This document shows positions 25,260 through 33,991 of a DNA stretch of 64,000 nt, piece by piece. The stretch lies in contig NZ_VJNO01000039.1 of NCBI RefSeq assembly GCF_007096885.1, positions 1-64,000 on the forward strand, read 5' to 3'. The translations under genes and the position numbers were made by a program. The notes below the pieces were generated by a model. That model was not told the DNA's origin. It did not search any database and saw only the letters and a list, made by a program, of their open reading frames with translations. Positions within the stretch are counted from its first letter, which is position 1, and each line of letters starts with the position of its first letter. Source of the DNA: Streptomyces sp. 130 (GTDB lineage: Bacteria; Actinomycetota; Actinomycetes; Streptomycetales; Streptomycetaceae).

Positions 25260-28016
25260 TCACGGTTTCAGGGTCAGCGTGTCCGTCGTCGTCCCGGCCA
25301 CCGCGTTCGTGCCGTAGGCCCAGGGCAGCAGTTCACCGTTGACCCACTTGTCGGTCTGGTCGGTGTAGTGCGCGGCGAACGCGTGCCCGGAGGCGCCGGT
25401 GAGGTTGATCCAGCGGGACTTGTCCCAGTCCCCCACGTTGACGACCATCCGCATCGACGGCACCCAGACCACCTCGTAGCCGCCGGCCGCGTTCCAGCCG
25501 GTGGCGTCCACGGCGGCCTCGCCGCCGCCGAGGTTCCAGGGGCCCCGGTTCAGGAGCCGCTGGAGGAGTCCGGGGCCTTCGGTGCCCAGGGTCTGGTTCT
25601 TCAGGGTCAGCTGGTGCAGCCGGCCCCAGTTCCAGGTGGTGATGTCCTTGCCGAGCTTGGCCGTCAGCTCCCAGCGGGCGTCCTCCATGGCGCGGGCGAA
25701 CAGCTGGTCACGGGTCTCGGTCGCCTTGTCCTTGCGGCTCTTGGGCGACTTCCACCACTTGCTGTCCGGCTTGTCCATGAGGTTCGCGACGACCTGGTAC
25801 CAGCGGTCGCCGCCGTCGGGCTGCGCGGAGTCCGGGGAGCGCTGGCCGCACTCGCGTACCAGCCGGTCCTGCTCGTCGGCCGGGCCCGAGTTCTTCGCCG
25901 GGGGCACGTTCAGGCACTCGCCCTCGACGCGCATCTCCTTGGGGAGCTTGTCGCCGAAGGCGAGCTTGAGGATGTTGCGCCAGACGGCGTTGAAGTACGC
26001 GGCGGCGGCCGAGTCGGCCTCCTGGGTGTAGTCCCAGCCCTCCAGCAGCTTCTGCGCCTGGCGGACGTCCTTGTCGGCGATGTTGATCTTCAGCAGTTCG
26101 GGCACCAGCAGCGCGGCGATCTCGCTGGTGTTGTCCATCTGCATCTTCTGCATGTCTTCGGTCGAGATCTTGCCGCCGCCCTTGATCTTCGACTGGATGA
26201 GGTCGTTGATCCGCTGGCTGCGGCTGCCGTAGCCCCAGTCCTTGGTGAGCAGGTACGGGTACGTGTCCTCGTCGATGACCGCCTGGTTGGCGGTGACGAT
26301 GTAGCCGCGCTTCGGGTTGTACTCGTAGGGCAGCTCGTCGAACGGGATCGGGTCCTTCTCCCAGCCGTACGCCGAGGACCAGCCGGGGCTGGGCGTGGTG
26401 CCGTCGCCCTTCTTGCGGACCGGGATCGTGCCGGGGGCCTGGTAGCCGATATTGCCCTTGGTGTCGGCGTAGATGAGGTTCTGCGAGGGAACCTCGAAGT
26501 GCTCGGACGCCTTGCGGAAGCTCTGGAAGTCCTTGGCGCGGTTCAGCTCGAAGACGGCGTCCATGGAGTGTCCGGGCTCCAGCGCGGTCCACTTCAGGGC
26601 GACGGCGTAACCGTCGGCGCGGTCCGGCGCGGAGTTGGTGACGGGGGCCTTCTGGCCGACCTTCTCCAGCTCGCTGTTGCGGTCGGAGACCAGCGGGCCG
26701 TTGTTGGTCTCGCGGACCGTGATGTGCCGGTCCTTGCCGCCCGCGACCTTGATGGTCTCCTCGCGGGTGGTGAAGGGCTTGGTCTTGCCGTCGTACAGGT
26801 AGCCGTCGGAGGTGACCTTCTCCAGGAAGAGGTCGGTGACGTCGGCGCCGAGGTTGGTGAAGCCCCAGGCGATGTCCTGGTTGTGGCCGATGATCACACC
26901 GGGCATGCCGGAGAAGGTGTAGCCGGCGGTGTCGTACTTGCAGGTTTCGGAGACCTGCCGGCAGTGAAGGCCCATCTGGTACCAGAGGGACGGCAGCATC
27001 GGCGCGAGGTGCGGGTCGTTGGCGAGCAGCGGCTTGTCGGTCGTCGTGTACTTCCCCGAGACCACCCAGGAGTTCGAGCCGATGCCGGTGCCGTTGGGGC
27101 CGAGCAGCGCGGGGATCTCGTCGAGCGTGTCGGAGAGGGCGCCGAGCTGCGTGTTCAGGCCCTGGGTCGCGCCCGCCACGGTGCCGGCGCCGCTGCCCTC
27201 GGAGTCCGTGGCCTGCGGGTCGAACGTACCGGTGACCGGGGAGATGCCGCCCTCGGTGACGATCGGCTGGTGCTTGTCGTACGGGTATTCGGGGTAGAGC
27301 TGCTTGATCTCGTCGGCGTCGAGGCGGCTCGTCATCAGCGAGCGGTCGATCTCGTCCTGCATGTTGCCGCGCAGGTCCCAGGCCATCGCCTTCAGCCAGG
27401 CGACCGAGTCGACCGGGGTCCACTTCGTCGGCTTGTAGTCGTTGGTGAGGCCGAGCGCGGCGTACTCGACGGAGATGTCCTTGCCGTCGCGCCCCTTGAG
27501 GTAGGCGTTCACGCCGTCCGCGTACGCCTGGAGGTTCTTCTTGGTCTCGTCGGACAGGACGGTGTCGTACTCCTCCTGCGCGACCTTGCGCCAGCCCAGC
27601 GTCCGCAGGAAGGAGTCCGTCTCGACCTGGCCGGAGCCGAACATCTCGGAGAGCCGGCCGGCCGTCAGGTGGCGGCGCACGTCCATCTCCCAGAAGCGGT
27701 CCTGGGCCTGTACGAAGCCCTGGGCGCGGAACAGGTCGGCGTCCGAGTCCGCGTAGATCTGCGGGATGCCGTAGCCGTCGCGTTTGACGTCGACGCTGCC
27801 GGAGAGGCCGTCGAGGTGGATGGTCCCGTTGGTCTGCGGGTAGGAGGCGCGCACGGTGGACACGGACCAGTACGTTCCGTAACCGACGCCCGCGACGAGC
27901 GCCAGCACCAGGACGATCAAGAGCAGGCGGGCGCGGCGCCCCTTCTTCTTCTTGCGCGGCCCGCCACCGGCGGTACCGGTCGATGATCCGGAAGGGGCGG
28001 TTGTTGTGGCGGGCAT
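25260..28016 (-). CDS. Membrane-anchored penicillin acylase-family Ntn hydrolase
   Basis: A 918-residue protein. A lysine-rich cytoplasmic head (RKKKKGRRAR) is followed by one membrane helix (LLLIVLVLALVAGVGYG, residues 31-47) and then an extracellular acylase. The A-chain region (GYGIPQIYADSDADLFRAQGF) precedes the autocatalytic site GIGSNSWVV, with Ser314 the expected new N-terminal nucleophile. Downstream are ANDPHLAPMLPSLWYQMGL and GFTNLGADVTDLF. The family hydrolyses amide bonds of penicillins, acyl-homoserine lactones or lipopeptides; the substrate is not predictable. ATG 28016 has AAGGA 6 bases upstream. Confidence 0.9.
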   Translation of the reverse strand: MPATTTAPSGSSTGTAGGGPRKKKKGRRARLLLIVLVLALVAGVGYGTYWSVSTVRASYPQTNGTIHLDGLSGSVDVKRDGYGIPQIYADSDADLFRAQGFVQAQDRFWEMDVRRHLTAGRLSEMFGSGQVETDSFLRTLGWRKVAQEEYDTVLSDETKKNLQAYADGVNAYLKGRDGKDISVEYAALGLTNDYKPTKWTPVDSVAWLKAMAWDLRGNMQDEIDRSLMTSRLDADEIKQLYPEYPYDKHQPIVTEGGISPVTGTFDPQATDSEGSGAGTVAGATQGLNTQLGALSDTLDEIPALLGPNGTGIGSNSWVVSGKYTTTDKPLLANDPHLAPMLPSLWYQMGLHCRQVSETCKYDTAGYTFSGMPGVIIGHNQDIAWGFTNLGADVTDLFLEKVTSDGYLYDGKTKPFTTREETIKVAGGKDRHITVRETNNGPLVSDRNSELEKVGQKAPVTNSAPDRADGYAVALKWTALEPGHSMDAVFELNRAKDFQSFRKASEHFEVPSQNLIYADTKGNIGYQAPGTIPVRKKGDGTTPSPGWSSAYGWEKDPIPFDELPYEYNPKRGYIVTANQAVIDEDTYPYLLTKDWGYGSRSQRINDLIQSKIKGGGKISTEDMQKMQMDNTSEIAALLVPELLKINIADKDVRQAQKLLEGWDYTQEADSAAAAYFNAVWRNILKLAFGDKLPKEMRVEGECLNVPPAKNSGPADEQDRLVRECGQRSPDSAQPDGGDRWYQVVANLMDKPDSKWWKSPKSRKDKATETRDQLFARAMEDARWELTAKLGKDITTWNWGRLHQLTLKNQTLGTEGPGLLQRLLNRGPWNLGGGEAAVDATGWNAAGGYEVVWVPSMRMVVNVGDWDKSRWINLTGASGHAFAAHYTDQTDKWVNGELLPWAYGTNAVAGTTTDTLTLKP

Positions 28017-28161
28017 CGCTGTCCTTCGAGGGCAGGGCGGTCCTGGGAGTGCAGGAGCAACCATAGGCGCAGCGCGTCACCCACTCGGACGCGGTATCAG
28101 CATGGCTCGAATTGCGTAGCGATCGTACGAATACTCGAAGGCGTCAAGAAAACGTTAAAGA

Positions 28162-28176
28162 TTAGGTAAGGTAACG
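28162..28176 (+). promoter_or_regulatory. Possible iron-box half site (DmdR/IdeR-like)
   Basis: TTAGGTAAGGTAACG matches the left half of the actinobacterial iron box (TTAGGTTAGG...), but the right half does not fit. It lies in the 216-base divergent region between the acylase and the antiporter, which is AT-rich compared with its surroundings. Confidence 0.2.
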
Positions 28177-28232
28177 AAGTACCGGCCGCCGGAAGACGAT
28201 CCGGCAGGCGTACGCAGGGAAAGGACCGGCCA

Positions 28233-29768
28233 CTGACTGTCCACACGCTCAACGAACTCCTGCTCGTCTGCTCACTCGTCCTGCTCGTCGCCGTCGTGGC
28301 GGTACGCGTCTCGTCCCGCAGCGGGCTCCCCAGCCTGCTCCTGTACCTGGGCATCGGCATCGCCCTGGGCCAGGACGGCTTCTTCGACGTCAAGTTCGAC
28401 AACGCGGAACTGACGCAGGTCATCGGCTACGCGGCGCTCGTCGTGATCCTCGCCGAGGGCGGACTCGGCACGAAGTGGAAAGAGATCAGACCGGCGCTTC
28501 CGGCAGCCGCGATGCTGTCCCTCGTCGGCGTCGGCGTCAGCGTCGGCGTGACCGCGGCCGGCGCGCACTATCTGGTCGGCCTGGAGTGGCGCCAGGCGCT
28601 CATCATCGGCGCGGTCGTCTCCTCGACGGACGCCGCGGCGGTCTTCTCCGTGCTGCGCAAGGTCCCGCTGCCCGCCCGCGTCACCGGTGTCCTGGAAGCC
28701 GAGTCCGGCTTCAACGACGCCCCCGTGGTCATCCTCGTCGTCGCCTTCTCGACCATCGGCGAGGTCGACAGCTGGTACGTCCTGATCGGCGAGATAGCCC
28801 TGGAGCTGGCCATCGGCGCCGCCGTCGGCATCGCCGTGGGCTGGCTCGGCTCCTACGGGCTGCGCCATGTGGCGCTCCCCGCCTCCGGTCTCTACCCGAT
28901 CGCCGTCATGGCCATCGCGGTGTCCGCGTACGCGGCCGGCGCCATGCTCCACGGCAGCGGGTTCCTCGCCGTCTACCTGGCCTCGATGATCCTCGGCAAC
29001 GCCAAGCTGCCGCACTGGCCGGCGACCCGGGGCTTCGCGGACGGGCTGGGCTGGCTCGCCCAGATCGGCATGTTCGTCCTGCTCGGTCTGCTGGTCACCC
29101 CGCACGACCTGCTGGACGACTTCTGGCCCGCCGTCGTCGTGGGCCTGGTGCTGACCGTGGTGGCACGGCCGCTGGAGGTCTTCATCTCGCTGGTGCCGTT
29201 CCGGCTGCCCTGGCAGGAGAAGGCCCTCATGTCGTGGGCCGGGCTGCGCGGTGCCGTACCCATCATTCTGGCGACCATTCCCATGGTGTCCGGGATCGAG
29301 GGCTCCACCCGGGTCTTCAACATCGTCTTCGTCCTGGTCATCGTCTACACCCTCATCCAGGGCCCGACCCTCCCCTGGCTCGCCAAGGCGCTCGACATCG
29401 GCGACGACCCGTCCGAGGCCTCCGACCTGGGCATCGAATCAGCGCCCCTGGAACGGCTGCGCGGGCACCTGCTGTCCGTGGCCATCCCCGCGAAGTCGAA
29501 GATGCACGGCGTCGAGGTCGGGGAGCTGCGCATGCCCGCGGGCGCCGCGGTCACCCTCGTGGTGCGCGACGACAAGAGCTTCGTACCAGCCCCCTCCACG
29601 GTCCTCAGACGCGGCGACGAACTGCTCGTCGTGGCCACCGACCCGGTGCGCGACGCGGCCGAGGCACGGCTGCGCGCGGTAGCCGAGGGCGGCAAGCTGG
29701 CCGGCTGGCTCAAGCACGGCACCGCCGAGCAGGAGGGGCACAAGCACAACGCGAAGGCACCTCACTGA
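28233..29768 (+). CDS. Potassium/proton antiporter (NhaP2/CvrA-like) with TrkA-C domain, CTG start
   Basis: A 511-residue CPA-type cation/proton antiporter with about 12 membrane segments, including the ESGFNDAPVVILVVAF core and SWAGLRGAVPIILATIP. A cytoplasmic RCK/TrkA-C domain at about 400-480 (HGVEVGELRMPAGAAVTLVVR, RRGDELLVVATD) senses nucleotides or pH. The first canonical in-frame start, GTG 28296, lacks a ribosome site and would remove helix 1. CTG 28233 follows GGAAAGGACCGGCCA and gives TVHTLNELLLVCSLVLLVAV, a complete first helix. The preceding in-frame stop is at 28167 with no ATG/GTG/TTG between. Confidence 0.85.
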   Translation: MTVHTLNELLLVCSLVLLVAVVAVRVSSRSGLPSLLLYLGIGIALGQDGFFDVKFDNAELTQVIGYAALVVILAEGGLGTKWKEIRPALPAAAMLSLVGVGVSVGVTAAGAHYLVGLEWRQALIIGAVVSSTDAAAVFSVLRKVPLPARVTGVLEAESGFNDAPVVILVVAFSTIGEVDSWYVLIGEIALELAIGAAVGIAVGWLGSYGLRHVALPASGLYPIAVMAIAVSAYAAGAMLHGSGFLAVYLASMILGNAKLPHWPATRGFADGLGWLAQIGMFVLLGLLVTPHDLLDDFWPAVVVGLVLTVVARPLEVFISLVPFRLPWQEKALMSWAGLRGAVPIILATIPMVSGIEGSTRVFNIVFVLVIVYTLIQGPTLPWLAKALDIGDDPSEASDLGIESAPLERLRGHLLSVAIPAKSKMHGVEVGELRMPAGAAVTLVVRDDKSFVPAPSTVLRRGDELLVVATDPVRDAAEARLRAVAEGGKLAGWLKHGTAEQEGHKHNAKAPH

Positions 29769-30083
29769 GCGCACACCGCGTTCACAGGCGGCGAGGGGCG
29801 GGGCGCACACAATCACAGGGCCCCCGCCCTTCCTGCCTGTAGCATGAAGGAAACCCAGAAGCACCGATTTGATCGACCAACTCTGCCTGACGCAGAGCTG
29901 GCGCGACCGTATGGCGGTCGTGGCGCCCTCCGCACCGGCTGTGCCCCGCACACCGGCCGCGAGCGCCCGGCATCTACCGCAGTTCCGCGCGAAGAGGACA
30001 GCTCTCGGCAGCCCCGCCCGGGCCCGCACCCCTGTGCCGGCCGCCTCGGGGCACGGCCACCAGGCGGCGGAAAGGCAAGGACC
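29769..30083 (+). other. 315-base leader region before the MFS gene
   Basis: No convincing gene. It contains a possible -10 (TAGCAT, 29841-29846) and a hairpin at 29877-29901 (CTCTGC-CTGAC-GCAGAG core extended by CCA/TGG). That would give a leader of about 230 bases. Reading frames here lack ribosome sites. Confidence 0.4.
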
Positions 30084-31367
30084 GTGGCGTCCACGGTCTC
30101 CGAACGTCCCGGATACGGGCAGCTGCTGCGCACCCCCGGGGCATGGACCTTCCTCGTTCCCGGCTTCGCCGCACGGCAACCCTTCGCGATGCTGACCATC
30201 GGCATCGTGCTGCTGGTCCAGCACACCACCGGCTCGTACGGCAGCGCCGGCGCCGTCGCGGCCGTCACCGGGGTCTCCATGGCCCTGTTCGCGCCGCAGA
30301 CCGGCAAGCTCGCCGACCGGTTCGGCCAGCGGGCCGTGCTGCTGCCCGGCGTCCTGGTCCACGCCGCCTCCGTCTCGCTCCTGGTGACGCTCGCCCTGGC
30401 GGACGCGCCCCTGTGGGCCCTGTTCGCCGCGGCCGTCCCGACCGGCGCGTCGGTCCCGCAGATCGGCCCCATGGTGCGGGCCCGCTGGGCGGCGATGCTC
30501 GGCACGGCACCGGGGCGTGAGGCGTCCCCGCTGCTGGCGACGGCCGCCGCGTTCGAGTCGGTGACGGACGAGTTCACCTTCGTCATCGGCCCGGTCATCG
30601 CCACCGCGCTCTGCACGGGCGTGCACCCGGCGGCCGGCCTGATCGCGGAGGCCGGACTCACCCTGGTCGGCGGCCTGCTCTTCGCCGCCCGGCGCGCCAC
30701 GCAGCCGCCGGTCCGCGACCGCGCGCTGCCCGGCGCCGAACGGCACGCCTCCGCCCTGTCCATCCCCGGTGTGCGCGTGCTGGCGGTCGCCTTCCTCGGC
30801 ATCGGCTCGGTCTTCGGCGGCATGCAGGTCTCGCTGACCGCGTTCGCCGAGGAGATCGGCAGCCCGGGCGCCAACGGTGTGCTGTACGGGATCTTCGCCG
30901 CCGGCAACATGCTCGCCGGGATCGCCTGCGGGGCCATCGCCTGGAAGTCCGGCCCCCGCCGCCGCCTGCTCGTCGGCTACACGGCGCTGGCGCTGACCGC
31001 GTCGGGGCTGTGGGCGATGCACTCCGCGCCGCTGCTCGCCGGGCTCGGCCTGCTGGTGGGGCTCTGCATCGCCCCGGCCCTGATCAGCGGCTACACGCTG
31101 GTGGAGGCGCTGGTGCCGGGCTCGGCGCGCACCGAGGCGTTCACCTGGCTGACGGGTGCGGTGGCGCTGGGCCAGGCGGCGGCGGTGACGGTGGCCGGCC
31201 GGCTCGCGGACGGACACGGCGCGAGCGCCGGTTTCCTGGTCCCGCTGGTGGGTACGGTGCTGGCCCTGGCCACCCTGCTGACGCTGCGTTCCAGGCTCCT
31301 GCCGGCCGGTTCGGGGCGGACCGTGGCGCGTGGTATCGGTCACCGCGGGCCGGTCACGGTGGACTGA
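30084..31367 (+). CDS. MFS transporter (12-helix)
   Basis: A 427-residue major-facilitator protein with about 12 membrane segments in two halves. The loop 2-3 signature is TGKLADRFGQRAVLLPGVL, motif-A like, and FTFVIGPVIATALC lies in helix 5, a drug-efflux-like region. GTG 30084 has AAAGGCAAGG upstream; longer readings from 29844 would add an 80-residue basic, non-membrane extension without a ribosome site. Substrate unknown. Confidence 0.88.
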   Translation: MASTVSERPGYGQLLRTPGAWTFLVPGFAARQPFAMLTIGIVLLVQHTTGSYGSAGAVAAVTGVSMALFAPQTGKLADRFGQRAVLLPGVLVHAASVSLLVTLALADAPLWALFAAAVPTGASVPQIGPMVRARWAAMLGTAPGREASPLLATAAAFESVTDEFTFVIGPVIATALCTGVHPAAGLIAEAGLTLVGGLLFAARRATQPPVRDRALPGAERHASALSIPGVRVLAVAFLGIGSVFGGMQVSLTAFAEEIGSPGANGVLYGIFAAGNMLAGIACGAIAWKSGPRRRLLVGYTALALTASGLWAMHSAPLLAGLGLLVGLCIAPALISGYTLVEALVPGSARTEAFTWLTGAVALGQAAAVTVAGRLADGHGASAGFLVPLVGTVLALATLLTLRSRLLPAGSGRTVARGIGHRGPVTVD

Positions 31368-31397
31368 TCCAGCGGAATACGTCACTATGGAGCGTCG

Positions 31398-31424
31398 TTA
31401 GCACTCATCGAGTCAGAGTGCCAG
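31398..31424. promoter_or_regulatory. CIRCE-like HrcA operator upstream of fmdB
   Basis: TTAGCACTC, then 9 bases, then GAGTGCCAG: the left half is identical to the CIRCE consensus and the right half matches 7 of 9 positions, with the exact N9 spacing. It ends 10 bases before the GTG of the zinc-ribbon gene and just upstream of its AGGAGG, so HrcA binding should block it. Confidence 0.75.
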
Positions 31425-31434
31425 GAGGAACAAA

Positions 31435-31782
31435 GTGCCGACCTACCAGTACCAGTGCACCGAGTGTGGCGAGGGCCTCGAAGCGGTGCAGAAGTTCACC
31501 GATGACGCCCTCACGGTGTGCCCGAACTGCGATGGACGCCTGAAGAAGGTGTTCTCGGCGGTCGGCATCGTCTTCAAGGGTTCCGGTTTCTACCGGAACG
31601 ACAGCCGCGGCTCCTCGTCGAGCAGCACGCCGGCTTCCTCCGCCTCGAAGACCTCCGGTTCCGGATCGTCCTCCTCCACGTCCTCGGACGCGAAGTCCTC
31701 GGCCGCCCCGGCGTCCACGTCGTCGGCCTCCGCGTCTTCTTCCTCTTCCTCGTCCTCGACGAGCGGTTCGTCGGCCGCCTGA
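31435..31782 (+). CDS. FmdB-family zinc-ribbon protein with Ser-rich tail
   Basis: A 115-residue protein. Residues 1-60 form a zinc ribbon of the FmdB family (MPTYQYQCTECGEG and TVCPNCDGRLKKVFSAVGI, CxxC pairs at 8/11 and 29/32) ending in the conserved FKGSGFYRND. The remaining ~55 residues are almost only Ser, Ala and Thr, a disordered tail common in streptomycete members. Role unknown; it was first named as a putative regulator of formamidase/amide genes. GTG 31435 follows AGGAGGAACAAA. The CIRCE element directly upstream suggests heat-shock control through HrcA. Confidence 0.88.
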   Translation: MPTYQYQCTECGEGLEAVQKFTDDALTVCPNCDGRLKKVFSAVGIVFKGSGFYRNDSRGSSSSSTPASSASKTSGSGSSSSTSSDAKSSAAPASTSSASASSSSSSSSTSGSSAA

Positions 31783-31803
31783 GCGGCCCGGCTCCACGGC
31801 TCT

Positions 31804-31842
31804 CGCGAAGACCCCGCCGACCCGCTCGGCGGGGTTTTCGCG
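31804..31842 (+). terminator. Terminator after fmdB
   Basis: CGCGAAGACCCCGCCGA (31804-31820) pairs with 31826-31842 with one G.T pair and a 5-base loop. The descending arm contains TTTT. Confidence 0.85.
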
Positions 31843-31892
31843 CGCCCGCGCCCGCCTGACCTGGCTTCGCGGCCACGGCCTAGGGTGACCGC

Positions 31893-32726
31893 ATGGCGAA
31901 CGCAGAGATCGGTGTGATCGGCGGCTCGGGGCTGTACTCCTTCCTGGAGGACGTCACCGAGGTCCGCGTGGAAACCCCTTACGGAGACCCCAGCGACTCC
32001 GTCTTCATAGGCGAGACGGGTGGCCGCCGGGTCGCCTTCCTTCCCCGGCACGGCCGGGGCCACCACGTGCCCCCGCACCGCATCAACTACCGCGCCAACC
32101 TGTGGGCGCTGCGCTCGGTCGGTGTGCGCCAGGTGCTGGGCCCGTGCGCGGTGGGCGGCCTGCGCCCGGAGTACGGGCCGGGCACGCTGATCGTGCCGGA
32201 TCAGCTGGTGGACCGCACCAAGACCCGGGTGCAGACCTACTACGACGGTGAGACCCGGGCCGACGGGGTCCTGCCGAACGTGGTGCACCTGGGCTTCGCC
32301 GACCCGTACTGCCCCGAGGGCCGCAAGGTGGCGCTGGCCGCCGCGCGGGGCCGGGGCTGGGAGGCGGTGGACGGCGGCACGCTGGTGGTGGTCGAGGGCC
32401 CGCGCTTCTCGACCCGCGCCGAGTCGCGCTGGCACGCGGCGATGGGCTGGTCCGTGGTCGGCATGACCGGGCACCCGGAGGCGGTGCTCGCCCGCGAACT
32501 GGGCCTCTGCTACACCACGATGACCCTGGTCACGGACCTGGACGCGGGCGCGGAGGCCGGCGAGGGCGTCTCCCACGAGGAGGTGCTGAAGGTCTTCGCC
32601 GCCAATGTGGACCGGCTGCGCTCGGTCCTCTTCGACGCGGTGGCGGCACTGCCGGCGACGGCGGACCGGGGGTGCCCGTGCGGGCACGCGCTGGACGGGA
32701 TCGAGACGGGGATCGCGTTGCCGTAG
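31893..32726 (+). CDS. mtnP: S-methyl-5'-thioadenosine phosphorylase
   Basis: A 277-residue purine-nucleoside phosphorylase of the MTAP subfamily. It has IGVIGGSGLY (phosphate loop), FLPRHGRGHHVPPHRINYRAN, VVVEGPRFSTRAESRWH, GMTGHPEAVLARELGLCY and TDLDAGAE. It phosphorolyses 5'-methylthioadenosine to adenine and methylthioribose-1-phosphate for methionine salvage. The bacterial HRINYRAN and GMTGHPEA motifs separate it from PNPs. ATG 31893. The gene ends just before a degenerate minisatellite. Confidence 0.92.
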   Translation: MANAEIGVIGGSGLYSFLEDVTEVRVETPYGDPSDSVFIGETGGRRVAFLPRHGRGHHVPPHRINYRANLWALRSVGVRQVLGPCAVGGLRPEYGPGTLIVPDQLVDRTKTRVQTYYDGETRADGVLPNVVHLGFADPYCPEGRKVALAAARGRGWEAVDGGTLVVVEGPRFSTRAESRWHAAMGWSVVGMTGHPEAVLARELGLCYTTMTLVTDLDAGAEAGEGVSHEEVLKVFAANVDRLRSVLFDAVAALPATADRGCPCGHALDGIETGIALP

Positions 32727-32747
32727 GCGCTTCAGCCGCGGGGTTTC

Positions 32748-32964
32748 GCCTGCGGGTGAGGGGGGTCCCGCCTGCGGGTGAGGGGCCCCGTCCGCGGGTG
32801 GCGCTGTTGCCGCCTGCGGGTGAGGGGGGTCCCAGTCCGCGGGTTCCCGCCCGCGGGTGAGGGGGCCCCCGTCCACGGGTGAGGGGGGTCCCAGTCCCGC
32901 GGGTGAGGGGGCGGGTGACGCTGTTCCCGTCCGCAGGCGACGATGTTCCCGCCTGCGGGTGACG
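32748..32964 (+). repeat. Degenerate GC-rich minisatellite (CGCGGGTGAGGGG family)
   Basis: Nine to ten imperfect units built on CCTGCGGGTGAGGGGGGTCC, with variants ending TGACGCTGTTCCCG, fill the 382-base gap between mtnP and the CpaB-like gene. The core CGCGGGTG is the complement of the core of the array at 40545-40712. Confidence 0.85.
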
Positions 32965-33108
32965 GAGTTTTCCACATGTGGTGGACGGTCCACAGGCTCC
33001 GGCGGGAATCGCGGAGTTGGTGGATCGTGGGGGTTGTCCGGCGCCGGGACCTCGGGGTTCCGGCGCCGGCGCCCTACCCATCGGCCCCTGACGCAGGCGG
33101 TGTTCGCG

Positions 33109-33687
33109 ATGCGCTCATCCGGTTCCCACTCCTTCCCCCAGACCGCTTCCGCCCCGCCGTACGCGGACGGGCCCCCGGATGCGCTGCCCGCGCCGCCGCC
33201 GTGCGGGGTGCCCGCGTTCCCGCCGCTTCGTGTGCGCGGGGGCGCCGGTCAGCGGCTGCGCCGTGCGGTGTGGCGGCAGCGCCGGTCGATGGCGGCGGGC
33301 CTGGCGCTGACGGCGGCCGCGCTGGCCGTCTCGGGGCTGGCCGGGGGCGGCGGCGGGCACGGCGGTGATACGGCGCGGGCGGCGTCCCGGGAGCGGGCTT
33401 CGCCTCCGGTGCGCCTGGTATCGGCGCCGGTCCGGATCGCGGACGCGGAGACCGTGCGGCTGCTGCGGCCGGGCGACCGGGTGGACGTCGTCGCGTCGGG
33501 GGGCCCGGGGGCGGCGGCCCAGGCGCGGGTGGTGGCCAGGGGGGCGCGCGTGGAGCGGGTGCCGGCGGCGGAGGCCGGAAGTCCTTCGGGTGAGGGGGCG
33601 CTGATCGTGCTCGCGGTGCCCAGGGCGACGGCGGCGGGCCTGGCGGGGGCGGGGATCTCCGGCGGATTCGCGGTGGTCCTGTGCTGA
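33109..33687 (+). CDS. RcpC/CpaB-like (SAF-type) protein
   Basis: A 192-residue protein. A proline-rich head of about 55 residues is followed by a membrane segment (MAAGLALTAAALAVSGLAGG) and a periplasmic RcpC/CpaB-type domain: SAPVRIADAETVRLLRPGDRVDVV, ARVVARGARVERVP, then GALIVLAVPRATAAGLAGAG. CpaB/RcpC proteins act in Flp/Tad pilus assembly, but streptomycetes carry solitary copies. No other pilus gene is nearby. ATG 33109 is used (GTG 33100 has no room for a ribosome site). Confidence 0.8.
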   Translation: MRSSGSHSFPQTASAPPYADGPPDALPAPPPCGVPAFPPLRVRGGAGQRLRRAVWRQRRSMAAGLALTAAALAVSGLAGGGGGHGGDTARAASRERASPPVRLVSAPVRIADAETVRLLRPGDRVDVVASGGPGAAAQARVVARGARVERVPAAEAGSPSGEGALIVLAVPRATAAGLAGAGISGGFAVVLC

Positions 33688-33720
33688 GGCGTGCCGCCGG
33701 GCCGTACGGCGTGGGGGCAC

Positions 33721-33736
33721 CGCCCCTCGCGGGGCG
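33721..33736. terminator. Short hairpin between convergent genes
   Basis: CGCCCC-TCGC-GGGGCG, a 6-bp stem, lies in the 54-base gap between the CpaB-like stop and the leftward small gene. Confidence 0.4.
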
Positions 33737-33741
33737 CTGCG

Positions 33742-33951
33742 TCAGATGTGGTGTGGGGGCTTCTCGTCGAGGAAGCGTGCCAGGTCCGCGGCGCTGTTGC
33801 CGGACGGGGCCCGCTCGCCCCACCCCTGGTCCGTGTCGTCCGCGGACTGCTGGTCCAGCGGATCGTCGAAGATCAGCGCCGGCCTGGGCCTGGGCCGGTC
33901 CGGCGTGGTGGGCTCCGCGTCGCGCGGGCCGGGGGCGGGGGCGGTACTCAT
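33742..33951 (-). CDS. Small conserved hypothetical protein
   Basis: A 69-residue acidic protein, Pro/Asp-rich at the start, with PALIFDDPLDQQSADDTDQG and a C-terminus SAADLARFLDEKPPHHI. The ordered C-terminal helix and sharp ending look conserved in streptomycetes, and it has no membrane segment. It follows the redox operon on the same strand, 40 bases from its last stop, but has no known link to it. Confidence 0.65.
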   Translation of the reverse strand: MSTAPAPGPRDAEPTTPDRPRPRPALIFDDPLDQQSADDTDQGWGERAPSGNSAADLARFLDEKPPHHI

Positions 33952-33991
33952 GGCTCCAGGGTACGGCGGCCCCGCCCCGGCCGGCGGCCGG

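Noticed and set aside
28162..28176. Full DmdR iron box
   Set aside because: Only the left half matches; kept as a low-confidence half site.
30084..31367. MFS start at 29844 with an 80-residue extension
   Set aside because: The extension is basic, non-membrane and has no ribosome site; GTG 30084 has a good one.
32748..32964. Possible CRISPR or origin-like iteron array
   Set aside because: Units are degenerate with no unique spacers, and no replication or cas gene is nearby; a GC-rich minisatellite is simpler.
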